Positions 13,475-27,559 of a stretch of DNA of 64,000 nucleotides are shown here, in pieces (position 1 is the stretch's first letter; the number at the start of each line of letters is the position of its first letter). The DNA lies in assembly GCA_003342895.1 (NCBI GenBank), contig PTFA01000398.1:315763-379762 (forward strand). Reading direction: 5' to 3'. This DNA is from Casuarius casuarius (Eukaryota > Chordata > Aves > Casuariiformes > Casuariidae). Under the pieces are notes generated by a model. That model worked only from the letters and a program-made list of their open reading frames with translations. It ran no database searches and was not told the origin of the DNA. The position numbers and the translations under genes are program-made.

Positions 13475-14850
13475 GCTGACCGTGGGTCCGAGCCCACGCC
13501 AAGCATATGTGGCTTACTGCCCTTCCTTACCCAGTCAGAACAACGCCAGCCCACAGCCGTACCAAGGCCGCGTGGCTCTAGTCAGTAAGAGCGTGCATGC
13601 CAGCAGGTGACCTCCTGCTCGGCCCGCAGCCCTGCTCCGCAGCTCCCTCTGAGGGGAATGGCTCCACAGGGCTGAGAGGTCTGTGGTGTGGCTCTGCGGT
13701 GTCACTTCTCCCTCGTCTGGACTTGTCAGTCGTGGGGTCTGTGGAGGGTGTGCCTCCAGGCTGCAGCAACCCCGCAGTGTGGTGGCACTGGCCGCGACGC
13801 ACCCGGGTTCATTTACTCTTGGGGAGCACCCCAGAGCAAACCCCTCTCCTATGGCTGCACATCTGGAGCCCCACACTTGCCTGTGGTGCATGTCAAGGGT
13901 CTTCCTGCGGTTTTAAGTCTGCACTTTCCACACTTGCAGATTTTGCTGATGTGCCTATGTCTCTTACAGGTGTAATCCAGAAAGATGTGTTGAGCTACTG
14001 TTTCATGAGCAGCTTAAACCAGTCTAAGACCGTGGTGCCACTTGAATGTGCAGTACCACCAGCAGTCACGTTCACTGTGCGGTGGTCTGTACCACTTGTA
14101 TGGTAATCACCTCCATTTTACTGTCACTGGTTTTGTGTGGCCACTCACCTAAAAAATATTAGCATTCACACTGATCAGATCAAAGATAAAGCACAAGGGG
14201 GTTGATGGCAAGAACGTAAAAGTGTAGCAAAATGGTTTAAAGCTACCTTAAGCTTATTGCAATATGCTCCTGGGTGAGATTTTGTGAGACAACTGAGCTG
14301 ATTTAACTGTCAGCAACGTGTGGGGCCTGAGGGAGCAGGAAAGGGGGGCAGTGGGGCAGGAGGGAGAAGGTAGCTCGTGGGCGCTGGGGAGCTGTGTCCC
14401 CCAGGAGCTGTGTGCCAGCTGTGGGGGATGCAGGCCCAGGACGTACCCCCGCACCCAGGTGGGCAGTAGCTGGCTGCGCCTGTGTGTCCCAGGGCAGACA
14501 CACCCCCTGGTCTCCCCCGCAAGGCCGTGCTTCCAGGCCGGCTCGGGGAGCTCGTTCCCGTGGCAGAGCAGGGGCGTAACAAGCCCTGCAAAGTGACGCC
14601 AGGGCCTCGGAGTGCTGAGCTGCCTCGCTCGGGGCTCCGAGGAGGCCGGAGTCAGCGTAAGGTGGGCACCAGGTAGCAGCCGCTGGTACCGATAGGTTGT
14701 TGGGCTGGCTCAGCCGCCTTGGAGAACCCAGCCCGAGCCGATGGACTCAGGTCAGCAGAGCCTCTCGGGCAGGTGCCACTGAACCAGGGAAGAAGAGGTG
14801 GGGGGAGCCCTTCTCCCTGTTAAGCTTTTCTGTTCAGTGACCTGCCATGG
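13475..14850. other. GC-rich, CpG-bearing block beside the LTR
   Basis: About 1.4 kb of GC-rich sequence in an AT-rich intron, in two parts (13475-13900 and 14310-14850) separated by a more AT-rich stretch. I count about 26 CpG in 14310-14770. It contains a 169-codon open frame on + (13597-14106), but GC-rich DNA has few stops and the product resembles nothing I know. It could be part of a longer retroviral element, a CpG-island promoter or GC-rich unique DNA; the sequence alone does not decide. Confidence 0.45.
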
Positions 14851-17337
14851 GCTTTACCAGTAACAGTAACGTTCTTCCGGGTAAAAAGCTGCAGTGTTCA
14901 TTGGGATGTTGGTATATAGGCAAGCCCTTTTCTAGCGCCAAGATAAATGTGTATATTTGACTCACTACTACTACAGAAAAAATGTTTTGGGGAACCTTTC
15001 TGAGAATTTTTGCTTTAAAATAACAACTTTCCTCCTTTAAGTCTTATTTTAGAAAAAGCATGGCAGCATAAAAAGAGAAAAGGGTGGCACAACGTATCAC
15101 AGTTAGTGTGATTTAAAAATTAACAAAAATGGCTTTAGTATAAATAACCCGATTCATTAACATGTGTTTTTTGCCTTAGTTTTTGTCTGTGTTGATTACA
15201 TCTTTTTACTATTTTTAGTTTCTTGAGTAAATTACATGTGTGACAAAATATACAGCTTGGCAACAATGAGACAAGTAAATTAAAGCCATGTCATCATATG
15301 GTGCTATTAACTGGGTGGAGTTTCTTGTAGTGGAAGTGATATTGGTTGTAAACTTGATCTTGCTTTCACTTAAAAGTCACATTATTTAACAGTCACATGT
15401 GACTCAAATGTACCCATTCATAAATTTGGATTCATTAGTACACTTACATTTAAAGAAGTAATTTTTTTAATTTCTAAAAAAAAGTTCATGAGGTTTAAAG
15501 AAATACAGTGGCTGAAGAACATCTTAGCCTTTTCTATGTATAACACACACTAATTTGGTAGTCCTTTTCAGGTGTAATGGATGCCCTTTAACTTCAGTAT
15601 ATTATTAAGCATGGCAGCCTATGGTTTTGAAAACAGTAATTGTCCGCTGATAAGGTTAATAATGTCCATGTTGACTTAAGGAGATTTTATGTGCGGCTGT
15701 TGCATTGAGATGTTTTATGCTGTAAAAACTGAAAGTAAAGTAGAATCCATGAGTTCTTTTGATGCTAAGAAATGTATTTTCAGTTGCCTAACTGGCCTAT
15801 TTTGGAATTTCCTAATTCAGTCACTAAGAAATGGTAAAGCAAAATTAGATGAAGCTGAACCTGTTTGCAAGAATGTATGAAAGGGACGTGTGAGAGAGAA
15901 ACTCACTTATTTTAGAATATTTACTACTCTTGTGACTGTGATTTTTGTGCTGGGTGTTTTAAACTGAAATTCAAGTCCCTGATTTAAACCAGATATACTA
16001 GGGACTAGACAAGACACCAGTGTAGTGTTTGCTAAATTATCACTCCTATAGCTGTTTTGTTTTGTACAATTAATTATTTGTTGTATTACAAAAAGAAAAG
16101 GAACATGAGGAGGTCGGTGTCTGACTACAGTTTAATGGTATGACATGTGCCTTGAAAGCAGGAGACCAAGATTTAGAGCTCCTCTCCAAGAAATACTTTA
16201 ATCATTCATAGAAAGTGACGAGTCAGCAGCAACAGGAGCGATTGAGATATCCTCCTCAGGACCTGCAGTGGTCTGTCAATTAGTGCACTTCACTTGCATA
16301 TAAATAGCTGGGGGTTTCTCTGGTCTGATGGAGTAGAAACATGAAACTTAATCTGCTGTATCCTTGTTGCAGGGCCCTACCACAGGGTTGTCATGTCTTC
16401 TGAAAGAAATCTGCCCTAAGTTTTTATTAAAAGCTTAAAAATGCTTACATTCATTCTCATGCAGAAGATAAACATTTCTGAAGACTCCAAACCATCTGCA
16501 GAAAGAGAAAAATAATTCAGAAAAATTGATATTCTTTCTTCAAGAAATGGCTAAGTTTTGCATTTTCACTTGAACGCAACAGAACAGAAAAGATAACCCA
16601 CAATTTCAAGTTTTGTTTCACTTCATTTGTAAAACCAGTAAATATACTCTTCTAAATTTAGAGAATACATCTTTATACATCTGTTTGTGGAAAAGTGAGC
16701 AGCCAGTTTCTAGGGTGATCTTTTCGTTTACTGCTACTATTCAAGACAAAATTGTTACACTTTCAGGTTAATAATGCATTGGAATTCTGCTGAAATTTAC
16801 AGTACTACATCATAAAGTGCTTTTTTCTTACAGCTTATAAAAAAAGACATCATTTACATTTCATTATAATATCAGCTGTAGAGCTAGAGTTAGTGCGAAG
16901 AATACAATTAAAAGGAAGTCATTCCAGAGGGATATTTATGCAAGTCTAATATGCAAAGCTGTTACAAAACCAGTACTTTGTTTTAAAGATGTACAGATTT
17001 TATTTTGTTAAATATCTGAGATCATTATAAGTGATTTACAGTGTAAAGCTGTACCCCAGCAAGATTATTTTTCTGTGTGGAGTCTAGGTTAAAAGGAGTG
17101 CTCATACCAGTGCACTTTTTCCCTACAGGTCACCATATGTATAGTTCAGGAATAATATTCCTCTGCCTACATAAGCAAGAGACATATTAGAAAAACAGCA
17201 TCTAAAACTGAAGGTTTGCAGTTACTACATGTGACAAAAAACAGTTTTGCAGCCCCTCTGGCTCTTGGGCGAGAATTATTTCATCCTTCTGTATCTTTTT
17301 AGTAACCTTCCTACCTGAATACTCAACTTGGTCCAGG

Positions 17338-17400
17338 TCCACCTTCCCCTCTCCACTTCTGCCTCCTTTCCTCTACTCTTTTACCCCTTTTCCCTTCCCC
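17338..17400. repeat. Polypyrimidine stretch
   Basis: About 60 bases almost wholly C and T. No CAG acceptor with a recognisable exon follows, so it is not a supported splice site. Confidence 0.7.
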
Positions 17401-20400
17401 AAAGCAGTCAAATAAAACTGAGGCTATCTGAAATCGAATATACTACAATGCTTCATTCAGTCGATTGCCCTGTGTAAAGGCCAAGCAGTAATAATTGTTT
17501 TGTTCTTTCTGTTCATTTGTCACGTCATGTCTGCCCCATTTCTGTGACTGCAGCTGCTAAAAGATGCCTTTACTTTCAAAGGTAGGAGGCTTTAGTGTTG
17601 CTCAGTTTTGACTGGATGTCTATCCAGAGGCTACAGCCTTTGTTAATAATTAGAATTTGGTCCTTTAGCAGTCAGCTGAAGCACTGCATTGCACAGATAA
17701 CAGCATCACCAAAAGGACAGAAAATAGAAACGATCTCCCCAAGGATTTCTAAAGTGACTAAAAGTGCTGAGCGAAAGGCTTAATGTTAAATGTGAGGTCA
17801 TAACCCTAACTGCATCCATGTTAGCTCTGGTACCCCAAAATGAGCAGCTATTGCTTGGCATAGCTATAGAGCATTACAATTTTAATTGTTTTTCCCTTGT
17901 GTTATATTTATAATTGGGCACCTGCACTGTATGTGTATCCTGCTTAACTGCTGTTCACCCATACCTTGTAAAAGTATGAAATGAAAACAGTAAAACTCTA
18001 ATTTGACTTAAACTCCTTAAATAGAGTATAGAATTTGCAAGAAGATTAACTAAAATGAAAGCATACTCCTGTTAAACTAATTGAGACCTCCCACAGTAGA
18101 GTTCCATAGTTACAACTGTTTTAACCCTCTGAATGATTTTTGTCTAAGGACCGACTTCCATGAAAGAGTTAACTACTTTACCTGCTTTTCACTGCAGATT
18201 TCTTCCCTACTGACAACGCATATGCTTTATCATTTTACTATATTTGAGTTGCAGGGACCAATTCCCTTTACCTGGATTGAGATGCAGAACCTCCTGGTTT
18301 AGGATGTGAATTCAGCTTGGGTTGAAGGCTGCCCACTTCATAGGAAATTTAGGTACCTTATCATCCCCAGATTAAATAACTTTACAAAATTCCTCTTGAC
18401 AGACAAGCAAGCTTTTCCACAGATAACTAGGAGTCGCCTTTATGCCTTAGTGCAGAGATAGATGAGGTATATCCCTAGGCATACCCAGGTGAGTCCAGAA
18501 ACAATTGTCAGTGCGAGTCACAGCAATTACGATGCTCACAGACATTAGCCTAACAGGGCACTCAAACCTGGTTTTCTGGGCTGTATGTAAATGGTAACAC
18601 GCCTCCAAACATACGCTAAATATTAGTAGGACGTACTCTACTAAATTTACATACTAAATGGAGTGTGTACTGGTTTCAGAAGCTCTGTTGCTCAGTTCAT
18701 GGGACACCTCTTCCATTTAAATTACCATGATTTATATAATATGACCTTCTGAGAGAGGTTTGTATCATAGTAATCTATGTTTTGAAATGCTAGTCCTAAT
18801 ATTTTAGTTGTTTCAAACATGCATTGGCTTAAGTATGTCTTTATTAGAGATATTTATTCCAAGTTATAAAGTGGTTGTCTAACAAAAGTCTCACTGTAAG
18901 AATGTTTGGAAATGCATGCAAAGATTTTGACAACAGCAGCACATTTTTGTATACTCTATTTAAAGTGCTTTCTGGCAGGAAAACCACTGCACTCATCTTT
19001 AGAAGATCAGGATGTCAGTATTTGCTTAACAACAAATACCCTTTTAAAAAATATAATTAAAACATGCATCTTACAGCCCAAATTCTGAATGGAGTTTAAG
19101 GGCATTAGGTTAATCATGTTAGATCATGGAGAAATTTCTGTGTTCAGAGCTGCATGCTGACAAGAGCTCTTTTTAATATATGTTTGTGATGTCCTTTACA
19201 TTATGATATACTTCTTGTAATGGTTCTCAAACAGCCAGTAGCTTCAATTAATTTTACTTTGGAGATGACAGGAAAATTAGTAGTAGGTAAAGCAGTAATT
19301 GAAATAAAGCTAGCTAAGACCAAATGTTGATTAACTTTAAATATTGGCAACTTAAAAATATTTCTCCTTTTCCGCTTTTGCTGCTTATGATAACTACATA
19401 GTTTCCTATGCTTACATTTCAACAACTTGTTCTTGCTCGTGAAAAGCGAAAATTGTTTGCCTTTATTTCTTCCAGGACAGAAAAATACCAAGTTTCTTTC
19501 ACTGGTTTTAATATATGCTGTCTGGTGAAAGCACTGGGATGTGTGTGGGCAGGTTTGGCAGCTTTTTAATGCATAAATGTTCCATTAAATTTATAAGTTG
19601 AATTTGGGCTTTTAGAAATACTGTCTGAATAATTAGGCATTAATGAAAGGGGCACATGTATGATGCTACTACTGTACATACACAACATGTTTTTAAACAT
19701 TTTATCATAAGACAAATCATTTTTAAAATACTGAAAGCATCTCTCAATATGTGGAAGATCAAATAAACCCCTCAGTAATATAATTTATGAAAAACTGTGC
19801 AAGATAATAAAGAGAGGAGGGAGTTTTTTGCTCCCTTGATGCTGGTCTGGAGACACAAAAAGCTCCAAAACGGAGCAAAAGGCAGAATATTTTTTTCAGT
19901 GATTGTGTCCCTGTTGCAAAGACAATGTATAAGTGTCACCACCCCTATCCCTCCTTTGAAGTACTCATAATGAAAAGGTGAGGCTGGGAAAAGAATACAG
20001 TATAGAGAGGCTGGTAGGTGTGGGCGACAAATGGGAGTTGAATTCCAGCTCAGGAAAGCCACACTGCAAGATTGCTTCCCAGAATGCTTCCTGGTACTCA
20101 AAATTGCTTTTACATGCCGAGGTTTCACAAAGGTAAGGGGTAAAAAAGTTATCTTTTACTGTGATCAAGATGAATTTACATCATGTCATGTGCACCTGCT
20201 ATTTGTAGATGTTTTAGGTGTTGCACTTTTTAGTAGTAGTAGATTTGATACTCTGCATGGCCTGCCATTTTAGGTTTTGGTCCTACAGTCCTACTTTATG
20301 AAAATTTTAAAAGCATACAAGTCCTTTATTTCCAGTTTCTGGCTAGCTACATGTTCTCTGAACTGTCAGTTGAATATGACCTAAAGTGGGTGAAGGATGT

Positions 20401-23400
20401 CTTGGATAAATGTCCTTATTAGTAGAGCAATACTACAAAAATGCCTGGAATAAAAAGGAAGATGCATGTTATGTATTGAATATGCAGCTAAAGCTTCCTT
20501 GGCAATTACCTTTATATAAAAATAGGAGGCTGGATATATATTCCTGTAAGAAAACTTTCCCAAAATCAATCCTCATAATCTCTAGCTCAAAGCATATANT
20601 CAAATAACATTAATTGAAGAAGTGAATACACTAAGGCAGATGCACTGTTTGCGTAACGGCAGGCTTAGTGCTGCATCTAGTTGGAAGAGCTTTTTTAAAT
20701 TTTAATCTACTAACAAATCCACTCGTGCACATTAAGTTGTTAATGTTCACACTTGAATAGATTTTCTATTGGGTTTTCCCTTGTGTGCATCTCAACATTA
20801 TTTCAATATTGAAGCATTGATTTAACTTTAATAGAAGTGTAATTACTCTTGTATTACCTGTATGTGAAAACTTTAAAATACCTCTTCAAAATTTGAAGTG
20901 CAATTCTGTTCATTTCCTTGCTTGCCATTTTTTCAGTCAACAACATTTTAGTTCTTTGCAGGATCCAAATAACTTTTTTTAGATGAGTTTAGTTTGGTTT
21001 TGGTTTGCAGACCTTCATGATCATCGTGAGTAATGCATGCTAAAGTGAAAAGTTAAATTGTGCAATAAATAAACCAGTATGTAGTTCAAAAGACTGTGCT
21101 AATATATAAATTAAATTTGCCTTCTTTTTTTGCGACCCTGGGACAGAAACATAAATACTCATGAAGCCAAGGCAAGTCTTCCCAAGAACATAAAAGTGTT
21201 CTGTCAAAACATATGTACAAGTTCTGTTATTTCTCCTCCCACTTCAGAATACATTGAAAACATTACTGGATTATCTCATTTTAAATGGGAAAGATTTGCC
21301 ACCTCCTTTTCCTGTTAGCTCAGGTGAACACTTGTAAAGCCAGTACTTCTCTTTAAATGGTACCCTCTCATATTATGCAAGTTTGGGGAAAGTTTTGTGC
21401 ACAAAAAAACTTGTCCTTCAGCCAGTTTTTGTTATAAATCAGTGATTTGGCTCCTATTTCTTTTGCATTATGTCCTCTGTAAGAGAGAGGCATTAATTCA
21501 ACATTGAGATTAGCTCATAAAACAAAATAGAGCAAGAACCAACGCCAAGGGTTTCAAATACAGTACATTGGCTGTCAGATAATACACATGACGACAGCAT
21601 CGTAATTTTATCAGATATCTTCACGTAAGAACGTTATCTCTTATCTCCCATCTGTGAGACTTATAAAGAATTGCCTAAATAGGGAAGTCCTCAAGCTTTT
21701 CCCATTTTCCTTAACTTTTGGAACTGAGGATGCTTACAGAAGTGGTAACAGACTCAGATGTCAGCATGCTGAAGTGCCACTGTGCACGATGAAAATCTTC
21801 AATGTGGCTGTCAAGCACATTTCTGTAAGAGCACTGCTGTGCAGTAAATGTCTGGAAGTCTAGGAAATTAGTCTGACAGGTTGCTAGTTCTCAGCATGTA
21901 GTCTTATCTTACATTTTTTACTGATTTCCATTTTGTTTGGCAGGCGCTTTCCTTTTAAATGCAGAGCCCAGATTTAACCATAAAGTGCAATCCCAATGTG
22001 CAAGGGTCCTGAAGGAAAGTGAATAATAATTTTGTTGTTGTTGAGTTCACAAAACCATACTCCAAGCTGTAGGACGATGCTTTGTGATATAACTGTGATC
22101 ATATAATGGGAATGTCAACAGATGCATCTGATATCATTTTAAGCTAGGGTCAGATTTGCAGCATGATTCAGGCATCTCAATGTCCGTTGAGATGTCAGAA
22201 GCCAAAAGTGCATCAAATAAGGCTGTGAGGCAGAGCTGTCCTGCCCCTATTCCTTCTTCCTAATTAAGCTCCTTTCTCTCTGGTACATCAGGAAAGAGCA
22301 GTAGTGACAGAAGTGTTCCTCTATGGCCTGCTAGAACCGGGGGCTAACCTGCCTGGGCTGATTAAGCCTGTGGACAGACTTTCCCAGCAGCACTACGCAG
22401 ACCAGCTATGTTGATGCAGAGATTACAGTCTCTAGGAACTGCAAATGCTTAACATGTTCACAGTTTTACTCAGTGACTGATTAGTCCTCTGGTGAGCATT
22501 TAGTGGCATTTTCAAAAGTTCCTAGGAATTTCACTCAGTAGATGTGTTTTTTTAAAGTCACAGAAGTCACCTACCTGCATGCTCAGGTGCCTTTTGAAAA
22601 GTGATTCTTAATTCAGAGTGGAAAATCTTTATACTCTTGCATTTTTCTCTTCTAATTTAAGTGAAAAAAAAAAAAAACCCCTTTCATTTCATCTCATAGG
22701 ATTAAGACACTCACATATTTTTAACTCTGCCAATGTTTTGAGTTTCTGTAACGTACTTTAGAATTGTTTATAGTAACATCATAATATATTAATTGACAGC
22801 AGCTTATTTCTACTCCTCTTCTAAAAGTATCATAATATAGAGGAAAATCCCATACCTCACCACATGCTATTTAAAAAATGAGTTTGAATATTCAAGGTTT
22901 CTTTGAGTTCTGGTCTGGTTTGGGGTTTATCTAAGTATACTGTGTGGTAATAGGAAGCTAGGTATTAAAACAAATAGCAAATATATGCATTAAACATGCT
23001 AGAAACTGACAGGAGGGGCTATGCAAAAGTTGGAAGAGAAGTGTGGAGATAGGAAAAAGAGAGAGCAGAATCCAAAAATGGGAAGAAGAGATTCATGATG
23101 ACTCTAAAGGGAGAAGGATCGGGCATGTATTCATTACTTTATTAATAATGAGAGATGCAGGAAGAATTCCGCTCAAGCTGCCACATCTGTGCAGTATTAA
23201 CAAGAGAAAAAGCAAGAAACCTGGAGGAAGATGCATTAAGAAAGGGGCTGTCATTTTTACTTAGATGTCTGTGTGTGCGTTTTCCCAAAAATCACTTGCA
23301 CTATGTCCTTCTGGGTTGGACTCTGTGGACTGCTACTGCACTGAGACCAGCAGTGCAAAAGTGGTGGATGAAAGTAACTTTTTTTGTTGCTTTTTGTTTT

Positions 23401-23864
23401 GAGAGTTTGGTGAAAGGGATGTGTCAGAGTACAGCTCCTCTTCATAACCTCCTTAACAAGCCTGAGGGTTTGTGATGGTGATACTAGCAGTGCCACCAGC
23501 TTAAAATAGCTCCTTTCTATTTTCTATTTTATTATGGCCAAACTTCATTTTGGTCCTGATAGAAAAGCAAGGCATCTATATCCATTTTTTCATCTGTATA
23601 TTAGAGAATTATTTCAAGAAAATGGCTTTAATTGGCCATTGCTAAGTTACTATTTGTAGGAATTCTTTAGAAATTACTACATAGTAGTTGTTAGTATTTG
23701 TATGAGCAAATTGTTACTATTTTTAAAGAACTGTGAACAGGTAAAGCATTGATAACCTCTAAAGGATTTTTTTTCTGTGGCATAGCACAAATTAGTAGTA
23801 CTACTAAGAAAATCTACCTGCCTATTTACCTTAGTCTAACAAAGTTTGTTGGAGTATCAGTGTG

Positions 23865-23920
23865 TCATAGAATTGGAAGGGATTTTATTACAGCACTCTT
23901 CCTCTTTTTGACAAAAATAG
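23865..23920 (-). mobile_element. Possible degenerate CR1 3' tail
   Basis: The + strand reads tcatagaattggaaggga followed by a short diverged stretch. This matches the inverted start seen at the 3' end of many avian CR1 copies (catagaat, ttggaaggga). Beyond about 23920 I cannot follow the family. It is either a very short, old, 5'-truncated CR1 on the minus strand or chance similarity. Confidence 0.4.
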
Positions 23921-24514
23921 AGAAAACTGACCTTAGTTGATGTGGAAAAGATATAGGCAGTACAACCCTATGTTGAGCCAATGGTGGCAAAGGATTGGTT
24001 CCTTATACCTGTTTGTGAACACACCAAAATGATGTTATTCCTTTATGGAACTCTGATTTGAGACTAGGGATTAATTCTGGCCAGAGCAGTGACTTATTCT
24101 ACCCTTGCACAGTCATACCTAAGCACCATTCTTTGTGTCTCAGCTGCATCTCAAGACCTGGCTGTATATTTTATGCTTCTAATTTTAACTGAGCTTTTAA
24201 AAGCCAAGGAGAATATGAACTTAAAAAAAAAAAAAAATCTAGATTTTCCAACTTGAAGCAATTAGATATTTTGTTGAAGGGGGATATTTTTCTGGTGTTA
24301 TTTTCATGTCTACATGTAAAATTTAATAAGAATTTTCAGTCCAATAGCAAAATAATTTTTGTCAAGCATCATAGTCACTTGTCATTACCAACTTTAGGTA
24401 ATGGATAATAGTCACTTAGCATATGGCTAGTTTTCCCAGCACCTACAATATCTTTGACCCATTGTCATGGATATTTCTTAAAATAAATATTTTGGAGTTG
24501 AGCTAAAAACACTT

Positions 24515-24541
24515 TGTGCGTGTGCATGCATGCATGTGTGT
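24515..24541. repeat. Alternating purine-pyrimidine tract (27 nt)
   Basis: Strict TG/CG/CA alternation including TGCATGCATGCATG. Such tracts can adopt Z-DNA under supercoiling. Confidence 0.85.
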
Positions 24542-25009
24542 TTGTTTGCCCTTGATTTCAAGAACAGAAATAGCACAGACTTTACTCATTTTTCATGCAT
24601 TCCTGAGAAGAAAGATGGTTGTGGCCAATTAATTTTGAGTATATGAGAGCTATTGTCAATCTGTTGAAGTGACACGTTTTAAAAGATACATTAACTACTG
24701 TTGGAAGACAAGTAGAGAGAGGAGAGTATTTTCTTAAATGCTTTGAAATTGTAGCAGCTAACTTGCAGATTCAGTTATTTTCATGTTCTTAAGCAGCCTT
24801 TTTCTTTGCGCTTAAGTGAATAGGAGAATAATATTTTTCTGTTCGGCAGATCGTTACTGGTAGTAAAGTGAGCAACCATATATGTAATATCACAGATTTT
24901 ATGGTATAATTTTACCATGACGAACTATACTATAGCAATAAGTCACAAATCAGAATTTATCTATCTGTTGATTCTGGCCCTCACTGGAGACTGGGGTGTG
25001 GATATAAGC

Positions 25010-25027
25010 TAAATAAATAAATAATAA
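25010..25027. repeat. (AAAT)n short microsatellite
   Basis: About four AAAT-type units ending aataataa. Confidence 0.75.
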
Positions 25028-25947
25028 GGTACCAGAAACGCAACAAATGGAGCACCAGAGGCAATATCTAAATTATTTGCAATAACTTCTAATATTAAAA
25101 ATCCGCAAAAGGAGGAGTTAACATTTGACATGCATGGGTTGCTTTACAACATGAGGGAGAGGGAGCCTGGGGGTAGATTTAAGGATAAGTCACAATTCAC
25201 TTTGTCTTTGAAGACGTTGAAGGGAATGGCTATCTGACACAAAGAAGTAGAGTGCAGCAGAAGCTATCTGTTTTCATAATCTTTCCATTTACTTTGTTGC
25301 TAGGTCTGCTGGAGAAAGGTTGGTTAAAAATCCCCGCACCCTTCTAGTAATATGCTGAGGATTCTGCTTAGAGGAATCTGATGTTCAGTGTGATATGTTT
25401 CCTTCCTTCTAGATTTTGAAAATACACAAGCAAAAGCTGAAGTAACTGTAGGAAAATCAGGATTTAAAAAATAGATTCCATCTTTTCCTGAAAAACATTT
25501 TTACAGAAAAGCAAATGTCTTCTTTACGAGAAGTTCCTATTATTCAGAATGAATATGAGGGGCGAGGATGAGGTAGTGTGCAGAAAATGTTAACTCAAGA
25601 AAGCTATCAAGGGAAATCCTGAGAGAGAGATGCCTCTTTTTGCACCAGTGCAACCATGCAGTCACTAATAAAGTCAATAAGTCAGATTTTTATTTTTTAT
25701 AACTTAGAAATGATCCTACTTAAAATGAAGAGACTAGTGAGCATAGTGGGTGGTCGAGAGAGGTGACAAATCGTCATTTGTGATAATTAATTGCTTGTCC
25801 ATTCTTGCTGGCTAGAAACCGATTGAATCAGCTGAGTTACACTAGCCTATAACTGGAATAACTTCTGGTAGATCAGGCTGCAAGTCTATAAAATCCTGTA
25901 ATTTACAAGATTGCAGAGTATCTTTTACTCCTGTAATTTTTATATCC

Positions 25948-25968
25948 ATATATATATGTATGTATGTT
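25948..25968. repeat. TA/TATG short microsatellite
   Basis: A TA run followed by TGTATGTATG. Confidence 0.75.
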
Positions 25969-27219
25969 CAAAACAGTTTTACTTAGTGAATGCTAACCTT
26001 TTCTAGTTCTCTCCACAGTAGAAGAAAGCACTGATTTGTTTCTTTCGTATGCTCTTGTTGTTCCTAAATTAAAATCATGCTTTTAATTCTTGCAGTGGAT
26101 TTTGTTGTATTGTGGTATAGAGCAAAAGGATAGCACAAGGTTTGCAACTAGCCACAGGTAGCACGTCTTTGTCAGTAAACTGGTGTGAGGTGCCACCTTA
26201 GAGCTAGTTCTGCATTTGCTTAGGCTGGAAACAAATTTAAATTCATGAGGGAAGTGGTCAAAGTTGTAGGGACAGGCCTCCGCGTTATTTCTGGATTCAT
26301 ACTGCTTTTTTGTACAACAGTTGAAACATTGCTCACTGTCAAAGAATTTTCCAGTTCATATTTGTTCTTCATTAGTTCATAATGTTACAATTATATTCAG
26401 TACCAACATATGTTTTATTTGGCTCACCATCATTCTTTGCCATGTTTCTGATTTTGTCCATGTTTGATATATACACTTTCATTAAAAGAGAAACATATTG
26501 TAAGAGGCCTATCAGCGATAAAAGTCAAATGCTTCAAATTTTAATAGGGATGTTAAAATGAAATTCTTTGGTTGAGTGTCATCCCATTTGTCATAGAACA
26601 GCGTTCTTTTAAAAGAACACTGAAATGCAGTGATTAAAATTATATTCTGAGTACAACTGAAGTCTTGTGCATCACTATACCTTTGTATTAGAAACATTTT
26701 TGTTTCACTGTAGGCTTTTATGAGAAATTTCACAAAATACATTTTCTAAATGTTTTGATTGCTTTTGAAACTTTTGCAATTGACCAGGTGAAGGTGGCAA
26801 TAATGAATAACAGTTCACCTTTACAGAAAGCTTTGCATCTGTAGCCCTCAAAATGCGTTGCTATCCCTGGTTTATAGACAGGGAAAACAAATTGCAGAGA
26901 GGTGGAATAATTTCTGTTCAAAATTCACAGGTCACTAAGAGAGCCAGGGTCACATCTCATATGTAGTTATTATTCAACAGTAATACAGATAATTATACAA
27001 TGTGACTACAGTTTAAATTGAGGAACAGAGAAAATAGTCCTGAATGTAGGGTAGCTGTATGAGTAAATGCATTACTTCTACGTAACTTCTTGTTTCCATG
27101 TGCACTGTGTGGCTTCAGTCCTGCAGCTCGCTAGGCCCTGCAGATTAATGAAACCCCATTAATATGGGGAATCTGTTACAGCTCCACTGTGCCCATGTCA
27201 GGATGGTGCTAAGACTTTT

Positions 27220-27231
27220 CCCCCCCCCCCC
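27220..27231. repeat. C12 homopolymer
   Basis: Twelve consecutive C after a T run. Confidence 0.9.
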
Positions 27232-27559
27232 AATCTTATGCTTTGATGTGGACGGACAATCCTGAGCTCTCTAGTCAGACGCAGAGAATAAACTCTTAGT
27301 TCTCATTGACCTTGCTGTGTCTCAGCTTTACTTTTTAAAATATATTTTCTCTCTACTGCTAACTAATGCAATGCTTTTGCAAGGTTTTCTAAATTACTTT
27401 ATTCTTTCTGTTTATTTTCTCTCTACATGTTGCTGTTTCTAGAGCATACTTAGCATATTGTGTTGACTGGTTGATTGCAGATTAGACTACATTTAAGTTT
27501 TTACAACTTGAGGACAATATACAGGAAAAAATACTGAAGCGTGGCAAGAGCTGTGCATG

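Larger units (their letters stand above)
14860..27550. other. AT-rich intronic sequence
   Basis: Holds the weak CR1 tail near 23870 and the short repeats listed. Otherwise I see no exon, RNA gene or mobile element. Confidence 0.55.

Noticed and set aside
13597..14106. 169-codon open frame, the longest in the window
   Set aside because: It lies in GC-rich DNA with few stops, overlaps several other open frames on both strands, and its product has no recognisable domain.
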